Positions 53,281 through 63,824 of a DNA stretch of 64,000 bases are shown here, piece by piece. This DNA is from Vibrio sp. MEBiC08052 (GTDB taxonomy: Bacteria > Pseudomonadota > Gammaproteobacteria > Enterobacterales > Vibrionaceae). A model generated the notes under the pieces. The model had not been told where the DNA came from, ran no database searches, and saw nothing but the letters and a program-made list of their open reading frames with translations. The stretch lies in the NCBI RefSeq assembly GCF_001506075.1, contig NZ_KQ947475.1, positions 3,396,660-3,460,659 on the forward strand, read 5' to 3'. Positions within the stretch are counted from its first letter, which is position 1, and each line of letters starts with the position of its first letter. A program made the position numbers and the translations under genes.

Positions 53281-56115
53281 ATGCAATGTCAGCCCCCGGA
53301 AGTTTCCGCACCATACCTACAGCTCATCACCCGCTTATCCTCTCGGCTTGATCCTCAATGTATTATCACTCAACCGGAACAACGGTTAGCTTACGGCACC
53401 GATGCCAGTTTTTACCGCCTGATTCCACAAGTGGTTTTACGATTGAAAAATATCGATGAGGTAATTTTTACCCTCCACGTTTGCCATGAACTCGATATTC
53501 ATCTGACATTTCGGGCAGCCGGCACCAGCCTGTCCGGTCAGGCCGTTTCAGACTCAGTGCTGGTTACCCTGAGCGACGACTGGCGTAACTATCAGATTTC
53601 AGATCAGGGTCATAAGATCAGGTTACAACCCGGTGTGATCGGGGCCGATGCCAATCGCTATCTGGCACCCTATCAACGCAAAATCGGACCGGATCCCGCC
53701 TCCATCAACGCATGTAAAATCGGGGGGATCGCTGCCAACAATTCCAGCGGGATGTGCTGTGGCACGGCCCAGAACTCATATCAGACCGTCGCAGATATCC
53801 ACATTATTTTTGCGAACGGGAGTGAACTCAATACCGCCGACCCCGAGAGCGTTCAGGCATTCAAACAACAAAATCCAACCCTGATCCACGGAATTGAAAC
53901 GCTCTGCGAGCAAACCCGGCAAAACCGCCAATTGACCGATTTGATTCGGCATAAATACCGTCTGAAAAATACCACTGGCTATGCACTCAATGCCCTGATT
54001 GACTATACCGACCCGATTGACGTGATTAAGCATTTAATGATCGGCTCCGAGGGAACGCTGGGATTTATTGCCGAGATCACCTACCACACAGTCGCAGAAC
54101 ATCCGTTTAAAGCTTCAGCGCTGCTGGTCTTTGCCGACATAGAACAAGCCAGTCAGGCCGTCACGACACTCAAGGAAACCCCTGTTGCTGCCGTGGAAAT
54201 GATGGATGGCCGTTCACTCCGGGCGATTGCCGATAAACCGGGAATGCCGGATTTCATCGCCACGCTGGATCAACATACGACCGCGTTACTGATTGAGTCT
54301 CATAGCCAGAGTGAACAGCAACTCACGATGCAATGTGATCAGATTATGCAGCAACTCGCGACTTATTCGATTCTGGAGTCCGTCCCATTTACCTCAGATC
54401 AACAGACTGTGACAACGCTATGGGGAATTCGTAAAGGCCTTTTCCCGGCAGTTGGTGCGGTGCGTGAAACCGGAACAACGGTCATTATTGAAGATGTTGC
54501 CTTTCCGATTGAACATCTGGCCGGTGGTGTACGTGATTTGCAAACGCTATTTAACAAGCATCACTATGATGAGGCGATTATTTTCGGTCATGCACTGGAA
54601 GGTAATCTACATTTTGTCTTTACGCAGGGCTTTGAAGCGCCGGAAGAAATAGCACGATATAGTGCATTTATGGATGATGTCGCACAACTGGTCGCGGTGA
54701 AGTACCGCGGCTCACTGAAAGCAGAACATGGCACCGGGAGAAATATGGCTCCCTATGTTGAACTGGAGTGGGGAGCATCAGGTTATGCCCTGATGCAACA
54801 GATAAAGCAACTATTTGATCCCAATGGCAGGCTCAATCCCGGGGTGATTCTCAATCCGGATCCACAGGCGCATGTTCAACATCTCAAACCGATGCCACCA
54901 GCCGATCCACTGGTTGATCGCTGTATTGAATGTGGCTTTTGCGAGGCGGTCTGTCCGTCCCGCACACTGACCCTCTCTCCTCGCCAAAGGATTGTGCTGT
55001 ACCGGGAGTTACAACATCGTCGTACCCTGAAGAAAGACAGCCCTGATGTTCGAGCGTTAGAACAGGTCTTTGAATATCAAGGCATCGATACTTGTGCCGC
55101 AACCGGCTTGTGTGCAACGCGCTGCCCGGTCGGGATCAATACCGGTGATTTAGTCAAACAGCTGAGAACCGAGAAATATCGACGCTATGATACAATTGCC
55201 CGCTGGACGACAAACCATTTCGCCACCACAACGCAACTGGCCAGAAACGGTCTCAAACTCAATGCATCGGCAACACGTCTGCTCGGACCGGAGCGAATGC
55301 AGCAATGGAATCAGCGGTTACGTCACCATGTAAAAATACCGAAGTGGTTACCGGAAATCCCGACACCAAATCGTGATGCCATTACCAAACACCGCGAGAG
55401 CCCAGCCAAGAATAAGGTCGTCTATTTTCCCTCCTGCGCAAGTCGGGCCATGGGAACCACCCCACAAGGCATGGATCATCGCTCGCTCACTGAAGTCACC
55501 CGTCGGTTACTCAATAAAGCAGGATTTGAAGTCATCATCCCTGACCATTTAAACGAACAGTGCTGCGGGATGCCTTATGACAGCAAAGGGATGACGTCAC
55601 ACGCACAATACAAAGCACAGCAGTTAGAACAGACTTTACTCGACGCCTCAGAACAGGGTCAATATCCGATTCTGATGGACACCAGCCCGTGTGTGCAGCG
55701 GCTGAAAACCGAGCTGAGTACGACGATGCAGCTCTACGAGCCGGCGGAATTTGTCAGTCGCTATCTGTTGGAATCACTGACAATTACCCCGACAGAAGAA
55801 ACCATTATGCTCCACATTACCTGTAGTGCCCGAAAGATGGGATTGGAAGGCGTAATGCTAAAACTGGCTCAAGCCTGTGCCCGTAAGGTCATCGTCCCGG
55901 AACATATTCAGTGTTGCGGCTGGGCCGGAGATAAAGGCTTCACCACACCGGAGTTGAATCAGGCTGCATTACAACCGTTGAAAAATCAGATCCCGCCGGA
56001 TTGTAAACGCGGCTTTAGTCATAGTCTGACCTGTGAGATCGGTCTTTCGCACCACAGCGGGATTCCTTATCAATCCATTTTATATCTGGTGGATGAAGTG
56101 TCCGGAAAGAGGTAA
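53281..56115 (+). CDS. FAD/Fe-S D-lactate dehydrogenase-like oxidoreductase (GlcD-GlcF fusion)
   Basis: This 944-residue enzyme joins a GlcD/Dld2-type FAD domain (about 1-530) to a GlcF-like iron-sulfur domain. The FAD site includes FRAAGTSLSGQAVSDSVLV and KIGGIAANNSSGMCCGT, and a C-terminal cap has HALEGNLHFVF. Two [4Fe-4S] motifs follow (CIECGFCEAVCPS near 545 and CAATGLCATRCPVG near 610). Two CCG domains contain CCGMPYDS and CCGWAGDKG. Enzymes of this type oxidise D-lactate or D-2-hydroxyglutarate and pass electrons to quinone or cytochrome. The substrate is unproved. It is a single gene, with a strong terminator. Confidence 0.9.
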   Translation: MQCQPPEVSAPYLQLITRLSSRLDPQCIITQPEQRLAYGTDASFYRLIPQVVLRLKNIDEVIFTLHVCHELDIHLTFRAAGTSLSGQAVSDSVLVTLSDDWRNYQISDQGHKIRLQPGVIGADANRYLAPYQRKIGPDPASINACKIGGIAANNSSGMCCGTAQNSYQTVADIHIIFANGSELNTADPESVQAFKQQNPTLIHGIETLCEQTRQNRQLTDLIRHKYRLKNTTGYALNALIDYTDPIDVIKHLMIGSEGTLGFIAEITYHTVAEHPFKASALLVFADIEQASQAVTTLKETPVAAVEMMDGRSLRAIADKPGMPDFIATLDQHTTALLIESHSQSEQQLTMQCDQIMQQLATYSILESVPFTSDQQTVTTLWGIRKGLFPAVGAVRETGTTVIIEDVAFPIEHLAGGVRDLQTLFNKHHYDEAIIFGHALEGNLHFVFTQGFEAPEEIARYSAFMDDVAQLVAVKYRGSLKAEHGTGRNMAPYVELEWGASGYALMQQIKQLFDPNGRLNPGVILNPDPQAHVQHLKPMPPADPLVDRCIECGFCEAVCPSRTLTLSPRQRIVLYRELQHRRTLKKDSPDVRALEQVFEYQGIDTCAATGLCATRCPVGINTGDLVKQLRTEKYRRYDTIARWTTNHFATTTQLARNGLKLNASATRLLGPERMQQWNQRLRHHVKIPKWLPEIPTPNRDAITKHRESPAKNKVVYFPSCASRAMGTTPQGMDHRSLTEVTRRLLNKAGFEVIIPDHLNEQCCGMPYDSKGMTSHAQYKAQQLEQTLLDASEQGQYPILMDTSPCVQRLKTELSTTMQLYEPAEFVSRYLLESLTITPTEETIMLHITCSARKMGLEGVMLKLAQACARKVIVPEHIQCCGWAGDKGFTTPELNQAALQPLKNQIPPDCKRGFSHSLTCEIGLSHHSGIPYQSILYLVDEVSGKR

Positions 56116-56133
56116 GAGTCTAGCTTGAAAGAC

Positions 56134-56169
56134 AACAGCCCGATTTACATTGTAAATCGGGCTGTTTTG
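56134..56169. terminator. Strong bidirectional terminator between the dehydrogenase and glgB genes
   Basis: AACAGCCCGATTTACA and TGTAAATCGGGCTGTT form a 16-bp perfect stem around a single central base, followed by TT. It lies between two convergent genes and can serve both. Confidence 0.95.
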
Positions 56170-56185
56170 CATCGACACATATAGA

Positions 56186-58378
56186 CTACGATTCTAATTT
56201 ATAATAGACCGTCGCCAATGGCGGTATCCGTAACAACAACGAATGTGCTAATCCCTGACTCTCCACCGGTTCAGTTGTCGCGGTACTGACCACCGTGTAA
56301 CCACTGCCGCAGTATTCATCATCATCCGAGTTAAAAATCAGTTGGTAATTCCCCTGCACCGGCATTCCCAAACGGAATTCATCATGAGGCACCGGAGTAA
56401 AGTTACTGATGATGAGAATCCGCTCACCGGATTCACAGATTCGCTCATGTGCCAGAATACTGATATCGGCAGCATCACCGAGACGCCATTCGAACCCTTC
56501 CGGTACCGAATCCCATTGATGTAATGCTTTTTCCTGACGATACAGAGCATTCAAATCCTGTGTCAGCTTCAGCACGCCCTGATGACGTTCATACTCCAAC
56601 AGGAACCACTGTAGCTGACTTTCGTGTTGCCACTCTCCGGTTTGGCCGAATTCTGCCCCCATAAAGTTGAGCTTCTTACCGGGCTGACCATACATATAAC
56701 CAAGGTAAGCCCGGAGATTGGCGGTCTGTTGCCATTCGTCTCCCGGCATTTTGTTGTGTAGCGAGCGCTTCCCATAAACCACTTCATCGTGCGAAAGCGA
56801 CAAAATATAGTTTTCACTGAACGCATACAGTAGCGGGAATGTCACCACATTATGGTGGTATTTTCGGTGTACCGGGTCATGCTGAATATACTCAAGGCTG
56901 TCGTGCATCCAGCCCATATTCCATTTAAAACCGAATCCCAGCCCGCCGAGAAATGTCGGCATGGAAACCCCGGGGAATGCAGTCGATTCTTCAGCAATGG
57001 TCATCGCATTGGGGAAATGTTTATACACTTCCTCATTCATCCATTTTAATGTCGCGATGGCATCATAGTTCTCTCGTCCCCCGTCAACATTCGGGATCCA
57101 TTGATCATGGCTGCGTGAATAATCGAGGTAGAGCATGGAAGCCACAGCATCAACCCGAATGCCGTCAATGTGGAATCGGTCAAACCAGTACAACGCATTG
57201 GAGACCAGAAAGCGACGCACATGTTCACGCCCCATATCATAGATATAAGAGTTCCAATCCTGATGCCAGCCGCGACGCGGGTCCGGATCGTGATAGAGCG
57301 GTGTACCGTCAAAATTATTCAGGCCATGTCCGTCGGCCGGGAAATGGGCCGGCACCCAATCCAAGACCACACCGATCTTCGCCTGATGACACTGATCGAC
57401 AAAATACTTGAAGTCATCCGGTGAACCATAGCGGCTGGTAGGTGCAAATAAGCCAATCGGCTGATACCCCCACGACCCATAAAAAGGATGCTCGGCAATC
57501 GGCATCAGTTCAACATGGGTATACCCCATATCGATCAGATAAGGCACCAGCAGATCAGCTAACTCCCGATAATTGAGAAACTCCCCGTCGGGGCCAAGCT
57601 TCCATGAGCCGACGTGCAGCTCATAAAATGACAATGCTTCTTTGCGTTTTTCTGTGACTGGCCGGTTTTGCCAAGCCTCATCCTGCCAGACATAACGTGC
57701 ATGATCATAAGTAACAGAAGACAATGATGGGAACTGTTCAGCGTAGAAGCCCCATGGATCGGCTTTATGGGGTAACCCTTCGCCATTCGGGCCTTTGATC
57801 TCAAATTTGTACTGCGTGCCTTCGGTCATTTCCGGGATGAAAATTCCCCAGATCCCATAATCAAGCCGCTGCATCGGGTGACGACGTCCATCCCATTGAT
57901 TAAAATTACCGATCAGAGAGCATGATGAAGCGTGAGGGGCATAGACTAAAAAACGAATCCCCTCGATCTGCTTACCGCCCCGCTCCAGCGTGATGAACTG
58001 AGCGCCAAGATGCCGATACATTTCGATCGGGGTATGCAAATCATCATATTCGGCATAAATTGCATGATACTGATACGGGTCATCGAGGATCTGCTCTCCG
58101 CCTTTCCAGCGCACCGACAAGCGGTAATGGGTCAGACGTAACCCCATGTCCGACTGCAAAATAAAACCACCCCCCTCTTCTGGCGACATTTCGATCGGCT
58201 CTTGTTCATCAAGTAACACGAAGACCTGAAGCGCTCCGGGCATCCATACCCTGAGAACACCTTGCTCGGGAGAGATAAATGGCCCTAAAAAGGCAAATGG
58301 ATCAGCAAATGAAGCCTGTGCCAATTTCTGATAAGTCTGCTGCTTTTTTGTCAGCTTCTGCTTCTGAACGGTTTTCAA
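56186..58378 (-). CDS. glgB: 1,4-alpha-glucan branching enzyme
   Basis: This GH13 enzyme of about 730 residues makes alpha-1,6 branches in glycogen. The N-terminal CBM48 region ([22 protein letters not shown] near 30, [27 protein letters not shown] near 150) precedes the barrel, which has [10 protein letters not shown], the nucleophile Asp in [13 protein letters not shown], acid/base Glu in IAEESTAF, and LSLSHDEV. The likely start is a TTG at 58378 with AGGAGTAAGG before it; an ATG at 58405 is also in frame but lies upstream of that ribosome site. It is the last gene of the malP-malQ-glgB set. Confidence 0.95.
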   Translation of the reverse strand: MKTVQKQKLTKKQQTYQKLAQASFADPFAFLGPFISPEQGVLRVWMPGALQVFVLLDEQEPIEMSPEEGGGFILQSDMGLRLTHYRLSVRWKGGEQILDDPYQYHAIYAEYDDLHTPIEMYRHLGAQFITLERGGKQIEGIRFLVYAPHASSCSLIGNFNQWDGRRHPMQRLDYGIWGIFIPEMTEGTQYKFEIKGPNGEGLPHKADPWGFYAEQFPSLSSVTYDHARYVWQDEAWQNRPVTEKRKEALSFYELHVGSWKLGPDGEFLNYRELADLLVPYLIDMGYTHVELMPIAEHPFYGSWGYQPIGLFAPTSRYGSPDDFKYFVDQCHQAKIGVVLDWVPAHFPADGHGLNNFDGTPLYHDPDPRRGWHQDWNSYIYDMGREHVRRFLVSNALYWFDRFHIDGIRVDAVASMLYLDYSRSHDQWIPNVDGGRENYDAIATLKWMNEEVYKHFPNAMTIAEESTAFPGVSMPTFLGGLGFGFKWNMGWMHDSLEYIQHDPVHRKYHHNVVTFPLLYAFSENYILSLSHDEVVYGKRSLHNKMPGDEWQQTANLRAYLGYMYGQPGKKLNFMGAEFGQTGEWQHESQLQWFLLEYERHQGVLKLTQDLNALYRQEKALHQWDSVPEGFEWRLGDAADISILAHERICESGERILIISNFTPVPHDEFRLGMPVQGNYQLIFNSDDDEYCGSGYTVVSTATTEPVESQGLAHSLLLRIPPLATVYYKLES

Positions 58379-58564
58379 TATCCTTACTCCTAACCTAACG
58401 AACATGTCTGTTTACCCGTAAGCAGACCTAACCCTATTTTGACACGGTCAAATCTCCGGATACCATCTATCTGTTGATAAAACAACCCAATCTGCAGTTT
58501 ACAAAACAACCCGATGCGATTGAGTGACTGCAATTCAATTTATGGATGACACACCTGCCGCAAC

Positions 58565-60742
58565 CTAACGCTGATGTGTTCTCATCGCTGAAATTCGTGC
58601 TGCCAGATGTTGGATCGAGGGCCGTAAAAATAATGTTTCTAACGGTTCACAAAGCTTACGCCGCCAATTTGGATATTCCTCAACCGTTCCCGGAATATTG
58701 ACCGGATTATCCATTTGTAACCAGTCTTCCAGTTGAATACTCATCAGTGCGGATGTCCCCGCAGCCATGTGTAAATGCATCGCCTCACACAGTGCCTCAC
58801 TCATCGGTACAGTCATCGCATCTCGCCCGATATGCTCGGGCAGTAAACCATGCCAAGCGATCGAATCCAAAATGGCTTGTTTCTGATACAAACGGACATC
58901 CATTCTGAATTTGAATTGCGCCTCATCAGGGTAAAGCCCGATGTTATGCCCCATTTGCAGATCGAGACAATGCCAAAACCCTCGTAATGTTGGCATGTCA
59001 TGCGTACATAATGCGGACATTGACTGCGCGGTATAATGCGCCGGAGAAAAAAATCCCCCGTCTTCAGCCGTTTGAAAAAAGAAGATTTTATAGGAATAGA
59101 TACCGGCATCCGCTAACAGAGCAACAATCTCTTTCGGGACAGTCCCTAAATCTTCGCCAATGACACTGCATTGATGACGATGAGATTCGAGCGCTAAAAT
59201 AGCCAGCAATTCATGAACGCGGTAATAGAGATAAGCGCCCTGAGTCGCGTTTTCTCCCCGGGGAATCCACCAGAGTCGTAACAGTCCGAGAATATGGTCG
59301 ATCCGCAAAGCACCACAATGTTTCATATTCGCGCGCAGAAGTTGAATAAACGGCTCATAGGCCTGATTTCTGAGAGTCAATGGATTGAGCGGCGGCAACC
59401 CCCAGTTTTGTCCGAGTGGCCCGAGCTCATCGGGCGGCGCACCGATACTGACATCGAGTAATAAATCGCCCTGATCCGCCCACACTTCAGCACCGGATTC
59501 AGCAACACCGACCGCGAGATCGCGATACAGCCCGATCACCATCCCTTGCGCTTTGGCCGTGCGTTGCACATCCTGAATTTGTTCATCAGCGATCCATTGC
59601 AAGTAGAGATACAGATTGACGCGGTCAGGATTGTCACGCAGATAATCTTGTACCGCAGCATGGTGAAAATTCTGATAGCGCTCGGGGAAAACCTGCCATC
59701 CCCAAATACCGGCATCTTGCTCACACAGCTCGGCATGAATGGCATCAAAGGCTGCCTGTGATAGTAAAGACTCACCTCCCTGCGCCACAAAATCATGAAA
59801 TGCCTGTCCGCGGTCAGTCAGTGAATCCAAATGCTGGCGTTTGAATGTCTCATAAAGCAGTGGCAGTATTTCCATTTTCAGCGCCACAACGTCGGTATAC
59901 TGAACCCACTCACTGGCTCTGACCGAACTCAGGCGTTGACAAAAATCCGGGCTCGATATCTGTTGTTGCGCTAGCGGACAGTCGCTCAATTCAGGAATGG
60001 TACTCACATCAATATATAAAATATTCATCCAGCGACGAGAAGAAGGGCTGTAGGGACTGGCACTTTCAGGATAGGCCGGAAACAAAGCATGAATCGGGTT
60101 CAGGCCGACAAAGTTTGCCCCCAGTTCAGCCATTTTGATAACCAGTTGTTTTAAGTCGCCAAAATCACCGATCCCCCAGTTTCGTTGTGAACGCAGGGTA
60201 TATAATTGCACACTCGGGCCCCACAACTTCTCTCCTTGTTGGAGTGCCGGTTGCTTATAGCAGGCTGACGGCGCCACAATGAGTTTGGTCTGATAGGGGC
60301 TCTGACGCCCTTTACGTAATACAGATAAGGTGTGATAACCGATAGGAAGCACCGTCGATAAAGAAAACACCAGCGGCCCGCCCTCATCACGCTCATCTCT
60401 GACAATCTGTGACTGAAGGTAACCTTCGTAACGCTCTCCTTGCTCTGTTTCCAGCGTCCACTGAAACTCACTTTCTCGCGCGCTACTACCCAAATGCAAC
60501 GGTACTTCGATCACCTGATCAGCCTGACCAAACAAAACCGGTTCCAGAATCGGCTGTTTATGAATTCTTTCAGCTGAATGAAGTAATGCTTCCTGTGACT
60601 GAGTGTCGTAACCTAACGCATTGAGTAAATATTCAATCGTTTTACGACTCACAACCGCTTCTTTCCCTAAATTACTGGTATAACGATCAGCAATCCCCGC
60701 CTGACGGGCGACCGCAAATAAGCGGTCCTGTTCAATTTCCAT
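58565..60742 (-). CDS. malQ: 4-alpha-glucanotransferase (amylomaltase)
   Basis: This 725-residue GH77 enzyme transfers glucan segments between maltodextrins and releases glucose. Markers are SPYSPSSRRWMNILYIDV, GLYRDLAVGVAESGAEVW, the nucleophile Asp in LRIDHILGLLRLWWIPRG, the acid/base Glu in VIGEDLGTVP, and the THDMPTLRGFW segment. The long N-terminal region of about 140 residues before the catalytic barrel is the gammaproteobacterial MalQ type. It lies about 100 bases after malP and 160-190 bases before glgB. AGGAGAA precedes the ATG. Confidence 0.96.
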   Translation of the reverse strand: MEIEQDRLFAVARQAGIADRYTSNLGKEAVVSRKTIEYLLNALGYDTQSQEALLHSAERIHKQPILEPVLFGQADQVIEVPLHLGSSARESEFQWTLETEQGERYEGYLQSQIVRDERDEGGPLVFSLSTVLPIGYHTLSVLRKGRQSPYQTKLIVAPSACYKQPALQQGEKLWGPSVQLYTLRSQRNWGIGDFGDLKQLVIKMAELGANFVGLNPIHALFPAYPESASPYSPSSRRWMNILYIDVSTIPELSDCPLAQQQISSPDFCQRLSSVRASEWVQYTDVVALKMEILPLLYETFKRQHLDSLTDRGQAFHDFVAQGGESLLSQAAFDAIHAELCEQDAGIWGWQVFPERYQNFHHAAVQDYLRDNPDRVNLYLYLQWIADEQIQDVQRTAKAQGMVIGLYRDLAVGVAESGAEVWADQGDLLLDVSIGAPPDELGPLGQNWGLPPLNPLTLRNQAYEPFIQLLRANMKHCGALRIDHILGLLRLWWIPRGENATQGAYLYYRVHELLAILALESHRHQCSVIGEDLGTVPKEIVALLADAGIYSYKIFFFQTAEDGGFFSPAHYTAQSMSALCTHDMPTLRGFWHCLDLQMGHNIGLYPDEAQFKFRMDVRLYQKQAILDSIAWHGLLPEHIGRDAMTVPMSEALCEAMHLHMAAGTSALMSIQLEDWLQMDNPVNIPGTVEEYPNWRRKLCEPLETLFLRPSIQHLAARISAMRTHQR

Positions 60743-60840
60743 GGCTGTTCTCCTGATATGGAAGTGATGGACGTTCTAAGTCACCGTTCGCGTCCGATGG
60801 TCAGCCGTTACCGACAGCCATCGGTATACCACGCCATCTT

Positions 60841-63294
60841 TTAGCGGGGGACCGATTTCAGCTTCCATATATGATCGACATAATCACGAATACTTCGATC
60901 AGAACTGAATTTTCCAACCAGGGCGGTATTCAAAATAGCTTTTTTCGCCCACCCTGCCGCATCGCGATACTGCGCATCAATCTGACCATGAGCCTCGATA
61001 TAAGATGCAAAATCAGCAAGCACCAAGTAAGGGTCTCCGCCATCTAAGAGGCTTTCATAGGTGGCTCTGAGCTTTCTCGGCTCTCCGGGAGTAAATTCTT
61101 CACCGATCAGTAAATCAAGTGAGGCTTTCAGTAACGGATCCGCATTGTAGTAATCAAATGGGTTGTACCCACCAGCTTTGAGACGATGGATATCCTCGAC
61201 TTCTAACCCAAAGATATAGATATTCTCATCACCGACTTCTTCGCGGATCTCAACGTTTGCCCCATCCATTGTCCCAATGGTTAACGCCCCATTGAGTGCC
61301 ATTTTCATATTTCCGGTCCCGGATGCTTCTTTGCCTGCGGTTGATATCTGTTCGGAAACATCCGCTGCCGGAATAATGATCTCAGCCATACTGACCCGAT
61401 AATCGGGAATGAACACAACTTTCAATTTGTCGTTCACTCGCTCATCACTGTTGATCTTTTCCGCTATCTTATTAATCGCATAGATAATTTCTTTGGCAAG
61501 GTAATAACCCGGCGCGGCTTTCGCAGCAAAAATGAAAACTCGGGGAACCATGTCAAAATCGGGGCGTTTGAGCAGCCGGTGGTACAGCGAAAGAATATGC
61601 AACATATTCAAATGTTGACGCTTATATTCATGCAGTCGTTTAATCTGCACATCAAAAATAGCATCTGTATTCAGCTCAATATCCATATTGGTTTTGACCC
61701 ACTTAGCCAGACGCGCTTTGTTGTCTTTTTTAACTGCCATAAATGCCTGCTGAAACTCAGCGTCATCGGCCCATTGAGATAGCTGCGCTAACTGCTCCAG
61801 TGCAACAGGCCAGTTATCTCCTATTTTTTCAGTAATCAGATGGGATAATCCCGGATTACAATACTGTAGCCAGCGCCGGGGGGTGATACCATTGGTGACA
61901 TTCATCAGTCGATTCGGATATAGTTCATGGAATTCGGGAAACAGGTCTTGTTTCACCAGTGCGGAGTGTAGTGCGGCAACACCATTGACCGCATAGGATC
62001 CGACAACACAAAGGTTTGCCATTCTCACCATCCGGTGAAAACCTTCCTGAATAATCGAGAGCTTTTGCTGTTTATCACCGTCACCGGGCCATTTTTCCCG
62101 CACTTCCTGTAAGAAACGATGGTTAATTTCGTAGATAATTTCCATATGACGCGGCAACAAACGCTGGATCAGCGCTTCATCCCATGTTTCCAACGCTTCA
62201 GGCAACAACGTATGATTGGTATAGGCAAATGTCTGACTACAGATACCCCATGCATCTTCCCAGGTCATATTTTGTTCATCGACGAAAATCCGCATCAATT
62301 CAGGGATGGCAATGGCCGGGTGGGTATCATTGAGCTGAATCGTTTCATACTGAGGCAACTCTGCCAGTTGATGTCCTGCCGCTTCATGACGACGAAGAAT
62401 ATCCCGAATGGAAGCCGCACTGTGAAAATATTGCTGCATCAAACGCAGAGTCTTGCCTTTTTCATGGTTATCATTCGGATAGAGCACTTTGGTAATGTTG
62501 CCGGCATCAATCAAGGCATGTTGTGCCTCAAAGTAGTTGCCGTTGTTGAAACTTTCTAAAGAAAATGGCGCAATTGCCCGACACTCCCACAAGCGCAGCG
62601 GATACACGGTTTCACTTTTATAGCCGACCACCGGAATATCCCACGGCATTCCCATCACCGTCATGCCCGGAACCCATTTTCGTTTTTCCAGCCCATCAAC
62701 CGTTTCGGTGGTGACATAACCGTAAAAACCGATTTCCTGTGCCAGTTCAGGCCGTGCAACTTCCCACGGATATCCTTCAATCCCACACCATGCATCCGGA
62801 GTCTCTTTCTGGTGGCACGCTTCAAACGACTGTTTAAACAGCCCATATTCATAGTGCAGCCCATAGCCGACTGTCGGAAATTCCTGTGCCGCCAGAGAAT
62901 CCATAAAACAAGCAGCCAGACGCCCTAAGCCACCATTGCCTAATGAGGGATCCCGCTCTTCTTCAAGCAGGTCACTCAAATCAAGGCCTAATTCAGCCAC
63001 AGCGTCACCAATGGCTTCATAAACGCCCATATTGAGTAAGTTATTACCGGTCAGCCGACCAATCAGAAATTCCAGCGAAAGATAATTGACACTTTTCGCA
63101 TTCAGAATCCGTTCATCCTGCTCCGTTTCCAGTAGGTCAAATGTGGTGAGTTCTGCCAACGCGCGAGACATGGCCAAATACCAAGAGCGCTTGGTCGCAT
63201 TTTCGACGGTTGTCGCGTAAGTTGATGTCAGATGACGCTTTACATTCTCCAGAAACAACGTTTTATCAAATGACTTCTGCAATACTGCTTTCAT
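60841..63294 (-). CDS. malP: Maltodextrin/glycogen phosphorylase
   Basis: This 817-residue GT35 enzyme releases glucose 1-phosphate from linear glucans with pyridoxal phosphate. The family core is intact: NYLSLEFLIGR, ERDPSLGNGGLGRLAACFMDSLA, QLNDTHPAIAIPELMRI, KRLHEYKRQ, and the PLP-lysine loop EASGTGNMKMALNGALTIGTMDGANVEI. The start is ATG at 63294, with GGGAGG 8 bases upstream. The adjacent malQ and glgB and the absence of glgC/glgA here suggest maltodextrin breakdown rather than glycogen synthesis. A CRP-like site lies about 265 bases upstream. Confidence 0.96.
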   Translation of the reverse strand: MKAVLQKSFDKTLFLENVKRHLTSTYATTVENATKRSWYLAMSRALAELTTFDLLETEQDERILNAKSVNYLSLEFLIGRLTGNNLLNMGVYEAIGDAVAELGLDLSDLLEEERDPSLGNGGLGRLAACFMDSLAAQEFPTVGYGLHYEYGLFKQSFEACHQKETPDAWCGIEGYPWEVARPELAQEIGFYGYVTTETVDGLEKRKWVPGMTVMGMPWDIPVVGYKSETVYPLRLWECRAIAPFSLESFNNGNYFEAQHALIDAGNITKVLYPNDNHEKGKTLRLMQQYFHSAASIRDILRRHEAAGHQLAELPQYETIQLNDTHPAIAIPELMRIFVDEQNMTWEDAWGICSQTFAYTNHTLLPEALETWDEALIQRLLPRHMEIIYEINHRFLQEVREKWPGDGDKQQKLSIIQEGFHRMVRMANLCVVGSYAVNGVAALHSALVKQDLFPEFHELYPNRLMNVTNGITPRRWLQYCNPGLSHLITEKIGDNWPVALEQLAQLSQWADDAEFQQAFMAVKKDNKARLAKWVKTNMDIELNTDAIFDVQIKRLHEYKRQHLNMLHILSLYHRLLKRPDFDMVPRVFIFAAKAAPGYYLAKEIIYAINKIAEKINSDERVNDKLKVVFIPDYRVSMAEIIIPAADVSEQISTAGKEASGTGNMKMALNGALTIGTMDGANVEIREEVGDENIYIFGLEVEDIHRLKAGGYNPFDYYNADPLLKASLDLLIGEEFTPGEPRKLRATYESLLDGGDPYLVLADFASYIEAHGQIDAQYRDAAGWAKKAILNTALVGKFSSDRSIRDYVDHIWKLKSVPR

Positions 63295-63444
63295 CGGAAC
63301 CCCTCCCAAACAGGTAACGAGCTGACTGAAATCCGTCTTCGCCAGTACAGGGCTCAAGAAACTTTGGATACGAAGAAACTGTCGCAGTCACTTCCCTTCA
63401 GTCATGAAAATCATATGGTATACAGCCGTCTTACCAAGTTGAGG

Positions 63445-63460
63445 TGTGATACATATCAAC
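63445..63460 (+). promoter_or_regulatory. Weaker CRP-like site upstream of malP
   Basis: TGTGA-N6-TCAAC has a perfect left half and a partial right half against the CRP consensus TGTGA-N6-TCACA. It lies about 150 bases upstream of malP. Confidence 0.3.
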
Positions 63461-63556
63461 TTCTGTGTTGAACATGACTCACAATACCTTTAGATAGTAA
63501 CCTTAGTCGTTAAATTGAACTCCTTGCGTCTTTTTCAGCGGATAATATCTACAAAA

Positions 63557-63572
63557 AGTGACAACAATCACA
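63557..63572 (-). promoter_or_regulatory. Candidate CRP site upstream of malP
   Basis: On the minus strand TGTGA-N6-TCACT matches the CRP consensus at 9 of 10 positions. Maltodextrin genes are usually CRP-dependent, which supports it, although it lies about 265 bases from the ATG. Confidence 0.55.
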
Positions 63573-63679
63573 TATTGATAACATAGTATCTGACCAAAGT
63601 ACCAGCGATATGATTATTTTTTCATCATTTTTGTCTCAGCCAGACAGAAGTAATGTATTCCAATGTAACGACGCCGGAA

Positions 63680-63697
63680 TGTAAGTAAATACTTACA
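63680..63697. promoter_or_regulatory. 18-base perfect palindrome of unknown role
   Basis: TGTAAGTA and TACTTACA form a perfect dyad around AA. It fits TyrR consensus TGTAAA-N6-TTTACA at 10 of 12 positions, or could be the site of another dimeric regulator. It lies upstream of malP. Confidence 0.45.
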
Positions 63698-63767
63698 ATC
63701 AATAGAAAGCTATCCGGAAAAGAATATGAGCGAAGATGTGAAGGAGATGTCATTCAAGGTGATAAAA

Positions 63768-63793
63768 ATAAAGGCATCCAATGATGCCTTTAT
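63768..63793. terminator. Terminator near the right edge
   Basis: ATAAAGGCATC and GATGCCTTTAT form an 11-bp perfect stem with a 4-base loop. It lies 32 bases beyond the stop of the right-edge minus-strand gene. Confidence 0.85.
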
Positions 63794-63824
63794 GATTTGT
63801 AGATAAAGATGTGTGCAACTATCG

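Larger units (their letters stand above)
63295..63824. other. Region upstream of malP: promoter and right-edge terminator
   Basis: This 530-base spacer holds the malP leader, two CRP-like sites, an 18-base palindrome and, near its right end, a terminator for the right-hand gene. No MalT box (GGGGA[TG]GAGG) was found by eye on either strand. No small gene is called. Confidence 0.45.

Noticed and set aside
63295..63700. MalT boxes upstream of malP
   Set aside because: I searched both strands for GGGGA[TG]GAGG-like sequences; the only purine-rich match is the malP ribosome site itself.
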